This document shows positions 1-6,736 of a stretch of DNA of 7,141 nucleotides, one piece after another (within the stretch, counting starts at the first letter, position 1; each line of letters starts with the position of its first letter). The stretch comes from Desulfobulbus sp. (GTDB lineage: Bacteria; Desulfobacterota; Desulfobulbia; Desulfobulbales; Desulfobulbaceae): assembly GCA_030602145.1 (NCBI GenBank), contig JAUWAH010000119.1, positions 1 to 7,141 of the forward strand, written 5' to 3'. The translations under genes and the position numbers were made by a program. The notes under the pieces were generated by a model, which searched no databases, was not told the DNA's origin, and saw nothing but the letters and a program-made list of their open reading frames with translations.

Positions 1-29
1 GGCTAAAATTCCACAAATTCCAAAAAAAC

Positions 30-35
30 AGGAAA
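30..35 (+). promoter_or_regulatory. Ribosome binding site of the zinc-ribbon nuclease gene
   Basis: AGGAAA lies five bases before the ATG at 41 (AGGA core seven bases before it), a good Shine-Dalgarno match and spacing. It supports that ATG as the true start. The promoter must lie further left, outside the window or in its first 30 bases. Confidence 0.6.
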
Positions 36-40
36 CCCTC

Positions 41-1051
41 ATGGCAATCTTTCGCTGCAATCAGTGCCGTCATCTTAGGGAAGTCGCTAACGAGCATGCT
101 GGAAAACAGGCAAAATGCCCGCAATGCCAGCAGGTTACCCAAATATACGACACTGTGGTCTTCATCGAGAAGATTCTCGAAAAATTCTTTGCCTTGCAAA
201 AAGAATTGGTCGCTCTCCGCCAACACCACAATGCAGATGATCAGTTAGAGCTTAAGGTCATAGACGAACCAACCGAAGATTCCTTCTCGCTGCAAGATAT
301 AGACATTAACAACACAAAGGAATTAGCCAATCAACAGCAGTTCTCACCGATCATAGATTGGTTTGAATCGAAAAATATCAAAGCAAGTGTTGACCAGAAA
401 GAATTGGACACCACAGGTTTCTTTGATGAAGTGGCGATTGAATTGGGAAACAACTACGAAATACTACGGGAGGTCAGTGACAAAATTAAACGCTTTCAAT
501 ACAAAGGTTATTCCAATGCAAATTTCCATCTTGCACAAAAAAGTCAAAAAGAAATACAAATGGTTACCAGTTTTTGCAGCCAACTCTACAAATATTCATT
601 TGTTGCAAAAAGTTATTACCAAAAAAAAGAGAAGATACTTAACCTCACCCTTCAATCAGCTCCATCCATTGTGCAATTTTTTAACGGATCCTGGCTGGAA
701 TGGTTTATATTTGTCAAGACTTTCAGAACGTTACATGACAAACAAATATCTTTTTCCGGTGCACGCAGGGTAACAATAGCCCTCCCGAATCAAGACACTT
801 ACGAACTGGATGCTTTTTTTCTGATCAATCAAACCGTTCCGATCTGCATTGAGTGCAAGGCCGGAGAATTTCGCCAAGACCTTGATAAATACTCAAGACT
901 CCGCAAACGACTTGATATTGACCAGCAACATTTTCTTCTCTGTGTTGCCGGCCTCAGTGATGAACAGGCACAGGGCTTGACCAGTATGTATGACGTGACC
1001 CTCGTGAACGAGAAAACGTTGTTTCCCCATGTTGAGCAACTGCTCGGCTGA
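41..1051 (+). CDS. Zinc-ribbon protein with C-terminal PD-(D/E)XK nuclease domain (Card1/DUF1887-like core)
   Basis: This 336-residue soluble protein has no signal peptide or membrane segment. Residues 1-30 form a four-cysteine zinc ribbon (C6-x2-C9, then C26-P-x-C29). Residues 38-62 look like an amphipathic helix or coiled coil, and 70-100 are acidic and probably a linker. Residues 100-205 are mostly helical and unrecognised. The C-terminal part has the motif series of a restriction-like nuclease: E220 in a GSWLEWF block, D257 in YELDAFF, and E271-C-K273 in IECKAGEF. The order WLE, then E-L-D, then ECK-A/T-G is what I know from the nuclease half of Card1/Can2 (DUF1887) CRISPR ancillary effectors. 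No CARF-type Rossmann domain is apparent where such proteins have one. Metal-dependent DNA or RNA cleavage is therefore likely; the biological role is unknown, with phage or plasmid defence as one possibility. The start has a good ribosome binding site. The gene is much more AT-rich than its neighbours (18 of 60 bases G/C at 541-600), which suggests recent transfer. It converges with the lipoprotein gene, 60 bp away. Confidence 0.85.
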   Translation: MAIFRCNQCRHLREVANEHAGKQAKCPQCQQVTQIYDTVVFIEKILEKFFALQKELVALRQHHNADDQLELKVIDEPTEDSFSLQDIDINNTKELANQQQFSPIIDWFESKNIKASVDQKELDTTGFFDEVAIELGNNYEILREVSDKIKRFQYKGYSNANFHLAQKSQKEIQMVTSFCSQLYKYSFVAKSYYQKKEKILNLTLQSAPSIVQFFNGSWLEWFIFVKTFRTLHDKQISFSGARRVTIALPNQDTYELDAFFLINQTVPICIECKAGEFRQDLDKYSRLRKRLDIDQQHFLLCVAGLSDEQAQGLTSMYDVTLVNEKTLFPHVEQLLG

Positions 1052-1111
1052 TCCTTCTGTACTTAATATTGTGCCCCGAATACCACCACCCCTCCGCTCC
1101 GACCGGTCCGC

Positions 1112-2800
1112 CTACATGGAACCCGTCCCTGACTCCGTCCCGGATTTGGGCGGCACGTAGGCTCCGCCGCTGGCTGCCGGCCGAGGTGTGGACGAGGCAT
1201 CGACTGTCCGCAATTCCGCCTCGATGCGGGCAAGGTTCTTCTGGACCCTGTCGGTGAGTCCCGATTGCGGATACTTCACCAGGATGTTCTGCAACAGATC
1301 GCGGGAGTTGAGCAGCGGTTTGCGTTTCTCCTCGGGATCGCGGCTGTTGGTGGCGCGAACGAACAGTTCGGCCGCCTTCTGGCGCATGTCCTGGGCGCCG
1401 AGCTTGGACGCCTCCTCGATCTGCTGCCTGGCCTTGGCCTCGAAGGGCGTTGCCTGCAGCCGACTGAACCGTTCGATCGCCTTATCGTACTCCTTGGCCT
1501 GGAGATGCGCCATGCCTCTGTCGAACTCCCCCTGGAGATCTTTTTCACTGCTCGCCGGCTGCACCGCCATGCCACCCTGGACGCCACCGGCCACCGCCGG
1601 ATCGACACCCTGGACAACGGTTCCCGCCTGCTGCCCCCCGACAACGGGCGATTCCAGTGCCCTGCGCTCGCCCGCTTGACTCTCGATCCGCCTGATGCCC
1701 TGATTCACCCACCCATCCGCCTGCTCCCTGGCCGATTTCTTGATCAGGTTGGCATTGGCAGCCAATGGACTTCCGGGATAGGCGAGCAGGAACTTGTCGG
1801 CCCGCTCCACCACGTTATACCCGTCACGCTTCGGCACATAGGCCAGGTAATTTTTAAGCAACAGGTTGTATTCCTGCATTTCCGCCGGCGAGGGACCGCC
1901 CGGCTGCAAGGCGGCCAGCTGCAGACCGGCCCACTCGTCCCGGTGTGCACCCTTTTCGATGGACAGACGGATGAGTTCCTCGTAGTGCTTGCGGGCCTCA
2001 TCGTAGGATTGCTGACCAAAGGACAGGTCGCCGAGATGTTGCAGCAGAGGCAGCAGCACCTCCGCAGGCCCCCTCTGCTGCCGGACACGCCCCAGCAGAT
2101 CACCCAGCACTTTCTGTGCCTCAGCCTCTTGGTGATTCTTGAGCAGGGCCTCGCCGTACAGCAAGGTGGTTTCAGCGGCGGGAACCTGTCCCGGCACGTT
2201 GCCGAGTTGGTTGTACAGGTTGATCACCTGGCCAAAATCTCCACCCTCAAAGGCGGCCTTGATCTGCGGATCGGGCGGGGTGGCCGCCACGGGTTGGTCT
2301 GCGCTTTTCAGGTCAGCGAGAAACTTGCCGCAACCGCTTTCCAGGTAATCAATATCCTGCTGATTGAGCTGCAGGAGGGAGTTACCGGCCAGCAACTGTG
2401 CGGCCTCGATTTGGGTTTCCTGCTGTAGTTGCTTTTGCAGGGCATTGTACTCGAGAAGGATATGCTGCAAATGCGACCGGCATTCATCTATCCGGTTGAG
2501 CTTTTCCTGCGGCAGCATCATGGCTGCGGTTCTCCGCTCCACCTCCCGCCACTCCTCGATCTTCTGTTCGTAGGCGCGGATGCGGTTATTGATCGAACTC
2601 ATCACCGGCATGAGCACGTCGCGCCGGACGATCTCGGTCTGCGGCTGGTCCGGCTTTTCCTGACGGGTTGCGGCTTCCCTCCTGGCCCGGGCTTCATGGG
2701 GATCCACCATGCCGCTGCCGACTGTGCAGCCGCTGAGCAGAAGGGACAGCGACACCAGGGCCGCCGACACGTTACAGAGGTAAAATTTTGCAGGCATCAT
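1112..2800 (-). CDS. TPR-repeat outer-membrane-type lipoprotein
   Basis: This is a 562-residue lipoprotein precursor. A basic, hydrophobic signal peptide (residues 1-24) ends in the lipobox L22-S-G-C25, so C25 would be lipidated. The +2 residue is Thr, not Asp, consistent with sorting to the outer membrane under the E. coli rule. Residues 68-135 are charged and helical, probably coiled coil. TPR-like helical pairs are visible at about 178-200, 210-236, 250-283 and 423-452, the last with the typical A-x4-Y-x-K-A-I-x-x-F spacing; 458-530 continues as helices. A Gly/Val/Gln-rich linker (384-418) divides the two helical parts, and the tail (535-562) is Ser/Gly/Pro-rich. TPR domains bind proteins, so a scaffold or activator role in the periplasm is likely. 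It lies downstream of the class A PBP gene on the same strand, suggesting work on peptidoglycan synthesis, but a terminator and candidate promoter stand between them. The start could be either of two adjacent ATG codons; neither has a clear Shine-Dalgarno. I do not recognise a named family. Confidence 0.85.
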   Translation of the reverse strand: MMPAKFYLCNVSAALVSLSLLLSGCTVGSGMVDPHEARARREAATRQEKPDQPQTEIVRRDVLMPVMSSINNRIRAYEQKIEEWREVERRTAAMMLPQEKLNRIDECRSHLQHILLEYNALQKQLQQETQIEAAQLLAGNSLLQLNQQDIDYLESGCGKFLADLKSADQPVAATPPDPQIKAAFEGGDFGQVINLYNQLGNVPGQVPAAETTLLYGEALLKNHQEAEAQKVLGDLLGRVRQQRGPAEVLLPLLQHLGDLSFGQQSYDEARKHYEELIRLSIEKGAHRDEWAGLQLAALQPGGPSPAEMQEYNLLLKNYLAYVPKRDGYNVVERADKFLLAYPGSPLAANANLIKKSAREQADGWVNQGIRRIESQAGERRALESPVVGGQQAGTVVQGVDPAVAGGVQGGMAVQPASSEKDLQGEFDRGMAHLQAKEYDKAIERFSRLQATPFEAKARQQIEEASKLGAQDMRQKAAELFVRATNSRDPEEKRKPLLNSRDLLQNILVKYPQSGLTDRVQKNLARIEAELRTVDASSTPRPAASGGAYVPPKSGTESGTGSM

Positions 2801-3019
2801 GGGTTAGGTGAATCCGATCAAGGGGAATAAGGCGCGTGCCGAAGGAAGACGGCCACGCTCTGGCGATATAGAGTGGTCCGGAATATCCGGGCCGAGGGGT
2901 GACATGGGATAGACACGACGCCGAAAAATGCGCATGCACGCCGTCCCGGGGTCGCAGCCCGACCTGTGTCTCTCCACCTTCGCCGACGGTCCCAGAGGCG
3001 AGAAGAAGAGATGGGGGCG

Positions 3020-3048
3020 AAGATAGCAAATTCCCGGCCTCCGGACAA
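3020..3048 (-). promoter_or_regulatory. Second, weaker candidate promoter for the lipoprotein gene
   Basis: On the minus strand TTGTCC (3043-3048) and TATCTT (3020-3025) are separated by 17 bases. Each hexamer matches the sigma-70 consensus at about four of six positions. It lies just downstream of the stronger candidate, and only one may be real. Confidence 0.25.
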
Positions 3049-3056
3049 TTCAATTC

Positions 3057-3085
3057 TCTATATGCCGCAAAAAAGAACCGATCAA
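3057..3085 (-). promoter_or_regulatory. Candidate sigma-70 promoter for the lipoprotein gene
   Basis: Reading the minus strand, TTGATC (3080-3085) and TATAGA (3057-3062) are separated by exactly 17 bases. Transcription would start near 3050, giving a leader of about 250 bases before the lipoprotein ATG. The element overlaps the 3' arm and T-run of the terminator assigned to the PBP gene, a compact end-of-unit/start-of-unit arrangement. Assigned by eye from consensus only. Confidence 0.4.
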
Positions 3086-3116
3086 CCTGGTGATATAACG
3101 TCTTTCCAGCCAATCG
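3069..3116 (-). terminator. Probable intrinsic terminator after the PBP gene
   Basis: Five bases after the PBP stop codon, the minus strand has CGATTGGCTGG (3106-3116), which can pair along its whole length with CCAGGTTGATCG (3079-3090), with three G-U pairs and one bulged G. The loop is 15 bases. GTTC and six T residues (3069-3074) follow. An alternative stem pairs GAACCG at the end of the PBP gene with CGGTTC just before the T-run. G-U pairs and the large loop make it only moderately strong. Confidence 0.5.
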
Positions 3117-3121
3117 CCCCT

Positions 3122-6100
3122 TCACCGGTTCTTCCAGAACGGCAGGAACAAACGCTCCGGTTCAAAGCGACCGCTTTCTCCGGGAGCCCCGAAACACAGA
3201 CTGGCCGGGAACGCGGGCGACATGGTCTGCCGCAGGCCGGACGCACCTGTCGGTGCTCCACCCTGTTGAGGGGCGACCGGCAAAAACACCTGCTGCACCT
3301 CCGGGTATTGCAGGGCCAGGCCGTCGAAGGTCAAATCCACGACGTCGAGCCGGTCGGCGATTTTCTCCACGTCAAGGAGGCCCTGGGCTATGGCGCTCCA
3401 TGCCGGTAGGGCACCGTGCGAGCCGCTCACCCGGAAGCCCCCCTTGACCATGGGCGCATTGTGATCGTACCCGGCGTAGACGCCTACGGTGTATCCGCCC
3501 TGAAGGCTCGGGCCCGATTGATCGGGAGCCAGCACCGGCACATAGCCGACAAAGGCGGCATTGCGGTAGTCGTTTGCCGTCCCGGTTTTTCCCAGCAGGG
3601 GATAGGGCTGCCTGCTCTTGGCCAGCAAGGCATTACGGGCGGAATCGTCGCTACGGAGCCGGACCTGTTCCAGGGCAGACCGGCCGGTGCCGTACGGGAT
3701 GACGTTCTGAAGAATATTGGCGACGGCCGCAGAACTCTTGCCGTCCAGCACCCGCGTCTTCACGGTCTGCCGACTGTACACCACCCTGCCTTCAGGTGTT
3801 TCGATCCGTTCGATGATCGCTGCACCATCGGGGTCGACCCGTCCATCCAACTCTGCCTGGGCCAGGGTTGGCGCGTCGGCGGCATCGTGCCGGTGACCGG
3901 TGATCAGGGTTTCGTACATTCGGGTGATCTCCGACAGTGATACCACGTTGGAGCCGAGCGGTGAGGACAGTACCGGCTCAAATCGACTGTTGATTCCACA
4001 TTCTTTGGCCAGCCGTATCAGATACTGGAGACCGAGCATCACTCGGAAATCCCGCACCTCGGCAAGCACCTCCAGTGAATAGAGTTTGTCGGATCCAAAT
4101 TTCTCCCGCTCCATGCCCAATTGGTTGTCCACCTGCTGGACAGTGGCGGCGGAGACGATGCCGTCCAGCAGGACTTGCTCCCTCCAGAACGGCTCCAGTT
4201 GCCGGTAATCAAGGGCAATGAGATGGTCGATCAGTTCCCGGGTGGTGAGGCCCGTCCAGTTTGGGGGGAGATCCTGCCGGAGGGTGAAGATGTACCGCCC
4301 CAGCGTGTCCCGAGCCATCCGGCCCGTTGGCGGCGAAGACAGCTCCGGCTGCTCGAAAGCTGCCTCCGGATCAACCTGTTGCGAACCACCGAGCCCCTGA
4401 CGAAAGGCGAGCAGCGCCTGGGCCAGGGAACGTAGTTGCCCGAAGTCGTCATAGCGCATTCGTTCCAACCGCCTCCATTCGTCGCTGCGGTCGTCAAAAA
4501 CGAAATCGGGCTGCAATGCCCGTACTGCCCCACCAAAAGCGGCATAATCGAGATGCTGGCGGGACAGCAGAATACCGAACCTGTCCCGCATGCGTTCCTT
4601 GTAGCGCTGGGAGTCCTCGACCCTGCCGTCTTCGACCCGCGGCGCCATATCCACCCTGGCCGCCAACTCACGGATCATGGGTGGGGTGAGATGATCGGTG
4701 AGATGATAGAGCAGCCAGACCGCGGCCACGTTCTCAGACGTCACCCCGGCCCAGCTCAGCGACACGGAATCGAACGGAGTGGCGTGATCGGGCTGGGGTG
4801 TGTACGGCCGGTTCATGAAGACAAAGGTGTCCCGGACATTGCTGATCATGTCCACCGGACTCCAACCCAACTGCAAGGCCGCTGCAAAGATAAAAGTTTT
4901 GAAGGTCGACCCCATCAGCCGCTTGGCGGTGGTGGCGCGGTTATAGTTGAGGTTGGACATGCCGCCGCTCATGGCACGGACAGCACCTTCCTGAAGGACA
5001 AAGGCGGCACCTTCCACCTGCGGATAGCGCTCGAGATCAAGGCGCAGCCGACCGGACTCTTCCTGCTCCCGGATGGAGACATAAACGGTATCGCCAGCCT
5101 GCAACTGTTTGAGCAGCCCTTTGCGATCGGCGGCGGAGGCGGTGGTGGCACCGCGGCTGTACCGCGCCAAGGCATTGCCCAAACGATCCAGGCCAGCGGT
5201 ATCAATGGTGCCTTCAACCCGGCCATCGTTGAACTGCACCCGGACCTCAACGCCTTTATCGCGGGATTCGCTGCTTTCCCTTACAATTCCGAAAACGAAA
5301 TTTCCAGGAAGCAATTCTTCATCACCCCGATACTCCAGGGCCTTGTATTCGTCCTGGACCGCAGCGCGGCTATAGCCGCGCAGCCGGACATCGAGTTGGG
5401 AAAGGTGTCGGCGCAGGGCCTGAACGGTTCTGCGCTGAATATCAGGGTCGAGCGAGGTAATGATCCGGGCTCCCGACGTGGAGATATTGGAAATACCGTT
5501 CTCCTCCAGGGTGTCGGCGATAAAGGGTGTCCCCAACCCTTCCTTGACCAGGTCCATGGCCGTGTTCTGAGCAAAGGACATCCTGCCCTGCTTGAAGACC
5601 AGATCGCTCGTCTTGAGGCTGCTGTATGCCTGCTCGTCGACCATGCCGGCCCTGCGCATCTGGCCGAGAACGTAGCGGACCCGTTCATCACCCCGCTGCC
5701 TGACCTCTTCCGGGTTGGCGAGATTCTTCCTTAAGAAGGGGTTGTAGTAGTTCGGGCGCTTGACACTGCCGGCGATGAAGGCGCATTCCAGTAGGGTCAA
5801 CTCCCGGGGTTCCTTGTCGAAAAAATAGCGGGCCGCTACCCCCAGGCCGTGACCGTTGCCGCTGACAAAAAATTGATTGGTGTAAAACTCGAGGATCTTT
5901 TCCTTGCTGTATCTGTGTTCAAGCCGCAGGGCATAGAGCAGTTCCTTCAGTTTGGCCTCGAGGCTGCGCGATTCGCGTTTAAACAGATTCTTGGCGGTCT
6001 GTTGGGTGATGGTGCTGCCGCCCTGGACTACCCTGCCCGCCTTGAGATTGACGAGCATCGCCCGGGCAATACCGGGGAGATCAACCCCGAAATGGTTGAA

Positions 6101-6388
6101 AAACTCACGGTCTTCTGAGGCGATCAAAGCGTTGATAAAGTCCTTGGGAATCTCTTCGTAGGTCAGATACTGGCGGTGGATGCCTTCGAACAAGACCCCA
6201 AGTTTCGTCTGGCCGTCCCGGTAGAAGACCGGACTCTCGCGGGTGAGCAACTCATTGATGGTCGACTCCTCGATTTCCGGAGACGGAACAACCACGACCA
6301 GATAATAGAGCCCGCCGGCTGCAAGCGCAGCACCGAGCAAGGTAGCGAAAAGCAGGGTGATACAGCAGTATTTCAGAATATTCAGCAT
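3122..6388 (-). CDS. Class A penicillin-binding protein (PBP1A family), bifunctional glycosyltransferase/transpeptidase
   Basis: This enzyme polymerises lipid II into glycan strands and crosslinks their peptides on the periplasmic face of the inner membrane. A short cytoplasmic N-terminus precedes one membrane anchor (about residues 8-34). The GT51 glycosyltransferase domain (about 50-240) has all expected motifs: catalytic E92 in SEDREFFNHFG, GGSTITQQTAKNLF (123-136), E149 in KELLYALRLE, and a KEKILEFYTN block (162-171). Residues about 360-455 look like the OB-type domain of PBP1A proteins. The transpeptidase has nucleophile S494 in STFK (494-497), SEN (551-553) and KTGT (934-937). At 1088 residues it is well above the usual 750-900 of this family. 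Most of the excess is about 215 residues (roughly 566-780) between SxN and the conserved LGSNVVSLSEI segment, plus a Pro/Gly-rich tail after about 1030. The ATG is the only good start between an upstream in-frame stop and the membrane segment, although no Shine-Dalgarno is visible. A TPR lipoprotein gene follows downstream. Confidence 0.95.
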   Translation of the reverse strand: MLNILKYCCITLLFATLLGAALAAGGLYYLVVVVPSPEIEESTINELLTRESPVFYRDGQTKLGVLFEGIHRQYLTYEEIPKDFINALIASEDREFFNHFGVDLPGIARAMLVNLKAGRVVQGGSTITQQTAKNLFKRESRSLEAKLKELLYALRLEHRYSKEKILEFYTNQFFVSGNGHGLGVAARYFFDKEPRELTLLECAFIAGSVKRPNYYNPFLRKNLANPEEVRQRGDERVRYVLGQMRRAGMVDEQAYSSLKTSDLVFKQGRMSFAQNTAMDLVKEGLGTPFIADTLEENGISNISTSGARIITSLDPDIQRRTVQALRRHLSQLDVRLRGYSRAAVQDEYKALEYRGDEELLPGNFVFGIVRESSESRDKGVEVRVQFNDGRVEGTIDTAGLDRLGNALARYSRGATTASAADRKGLLKQLQAGDTVYVSIREQEESGRLRLDLERYPQVEGAAFVLQEGAVRAMSGGMSNLNYNRATTAKRLMGSTFKTFIFAAALQLGWSPVDMISNVRDTFVFMNRPYTPQPDHATPFDSVSLSWAGVTSENVAAVWLLYHLTDHLTPPMIRELAARVDMAPRVEDGRVEDSQRYKERMRDRFGILLSRQHLDYAAFGGAVRALQPDFVFDDRSDEWRRLERMRYDDFGQLRSLAQALLAFRQGLGGSQQVDPEAAFEQPELSSPPTGRMARDTLGRYIFTLRQDLPPNWTGLTTRELIDHLIALDYRQLEPFWREQVLLDGIVSAATVQQVDNQLGMEREKFGSDKLYSLEVLAEVRDFRVMLGLQYLIRLAKECGINSRFEPVLSSPLGSNVVSLSEITRMYETLITGHRHDAADAPTLAQAELDGRVDPDGAAIIERIETPEGRVVYSRQTVKTRVLDGKSSAAVANILQNVIPYGTGRSALEQVRLRSDDSARNALLAKSRQPYPLLGKTGTANDYRNAAFVGYVPVLAPDQSGPSLQGGYTVGVYAGYDHNAPMVKGGFRVSGSHGALPAWSAIAQGLLDVEKIADRLDVVDLTFDGLALQYPEVQQVFLPVAPQQGGAPTGASGLRQTMSPAFPASLCFGAPGESGRFEPERLFLPFWKNR

Positions 6389-6434
6389 AGGGTTCGTACA
6401 AAACAGCAGGATTGATCCAAAGCGACTGGGTTAA

Positions 6435-6494
6435 CACTCGGCAGGTGAGAAGACCACTGTTCGTTGAGCCGTCGGCCATGAATGTCTGCCCGAG
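6435..6494 (-). repeat. Imperfect inverted repeat in the PBP 5' leader
   Basis: CTCGGCAG (6437-6444) is the reverse complement of CTGCCCGAG (6486-6494) apart from one extra C. The 41-base spacer contains a smaller GCC-GTC-GGC hairpin. If the PBP transcript begins near the extended -10 element at 6642-6650, this stem forms in its 5' leader, about 50-100 bases before the ATG. A regulatory role is possible but not shown. Confidence 0.3.
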
Positions 6495-6641
6495 CGCCTA
6501 GTGAGTCATTCCCGGCATGCACGGCTCCGGCAAGGAGAATGGATCTTAGTGTGTCGGTATTTTAGGTCGAAAAAGGTGGAGAGGGTTTTAGCACGTTCTA
6601 CGGGGAAAATGCCAATTTTTTTGTTGTCGCCAACCATCCAC

Positions 6642-6650
6642 AGTATACCA
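6642..6650 (-). promoter_or_regulatory. Candidate extended -10 promoter for the PBP gene
   Basis: On the minus strand the sequence is TGGTATACT: a TATACT -10 hexamer (five of six to TATAAT) preceded by the TGn extension. No good -35 stands 16-18 bases upstream, which is acceptable for extended -10 promoters. Transcription would start near 6635, giving a leader of about 250 bases before the PBP start. Confidence 0.4.
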
Positions 6651-6700
6651 GGGCCAACTGATACGCAGACCACTTCCAAAACCGGATGAAGCAGCCGAAC

Positions 6701-6720
6701 CACCGGGACGAAACCCGGTG
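6701..6720. repeat. Perfect 7-bp GC hairpin
   Basis: CACCGGG (6701-6707) and CCCGGTG (6714-6720) are exact reverse complements around the six-base loop ACGAAA. No T-run follows on either strand, so it is unlikely to be an intrinsic terminator. It sits about 50 bp upstream of the candidate PBP promoter and could be an operator or RNA stem. Confidence 0.45.
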
Positions 6721-6726
6721 CTGATC

Positions 6727-6736
6727 ATTGTACAAT
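6727..6736. promoter_or_regulatory. 10-bp perfect palindrome, possible operator
   Basis: ATTGTACAAT is a perfect dyad of the kind bound by dimeric regulators. It lies in the divergent region, six bases after the GC hairpin. No matching known operator is recognised, and a palindrome of this length can occur by chance. Confidence 0.2.

Larger units (their letters stand above)
2801..3121 (-). other. Intergenic leader between PBP and lipoprotein genes
   Basis: This 321-bp gap separates two genes on the same strand. Its PBP-proximal end holds a probable intrinsic terminator and two candidate sigma-70 promoters reading toward the lipoprotein. The remaining roughly 220 bases are GC-rich and lack a convincing reading frame; open frames of 76 and 117 codons cross it but show no domain, no ribosome site and shadow-like composition. 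If either promoter is used, the lipoprotein mRNA has a long 5' leader. I see no known riboswitch or leader peptide in it. Confidence 0.5.

Noticed and set aside
1265..2428. Open frame of 387 codons on the plus strand, antisense to the TPR lipoprotein
   Set aside because: Shadow of the lipoprotein gene: no ribosome site, no domain, and its composition follows the opposite-strand codons.
2772..3125. Minus-strand frame of 117 codons bridging the PBP stop and the lipoprotein start
   Set aside because: It starts at a GTG overlapping the PBP stop, runs through the probable terminator and overlaps the lipoprotein signal peptide; the protein has no recognisable features.
4436..5734. Long open frame (432 codons) on the plus strand, antisense to the PBP gene
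   Set aside because: It lies wholly inside the well-supported PBP gene on the other strand, has no recognisable domain, and long antisense frames are expected in GC-rich coding sequence.
6601..6625. Run of seven T residues (6616-6622) as a plus-strand terminator
   Set aside because: No GC-rich stem precedes the run, and there is no plus-strand gene just upstream.
6683..6700. CCGGATGAAGCAGCC resembles the conserved tip of bacterial SRP RNA (CCGGAAGGAAGCAGCC)
   Set aside because: The tetraloop and asymmetric loop do not fit, and the flanking sequence cannot form the required 5' side (AGGTC), so this is a chance resemblance.
6506..6703. Minus-strand 65-codon frame upstream of the PBP gene
   Set aside because: GTG start without a ribosome site, inside the GC hairpin; no recognisable motif. 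It overlaps the candidate PBP promoter.
6664..6720. GGGACGAAACCCGG resembled part of a c-di-GMP-I (GEMM) riboswitch
   Set aside because: The invariant GEMM segments and second stem-loop are missing; only a simple hairpin is present.
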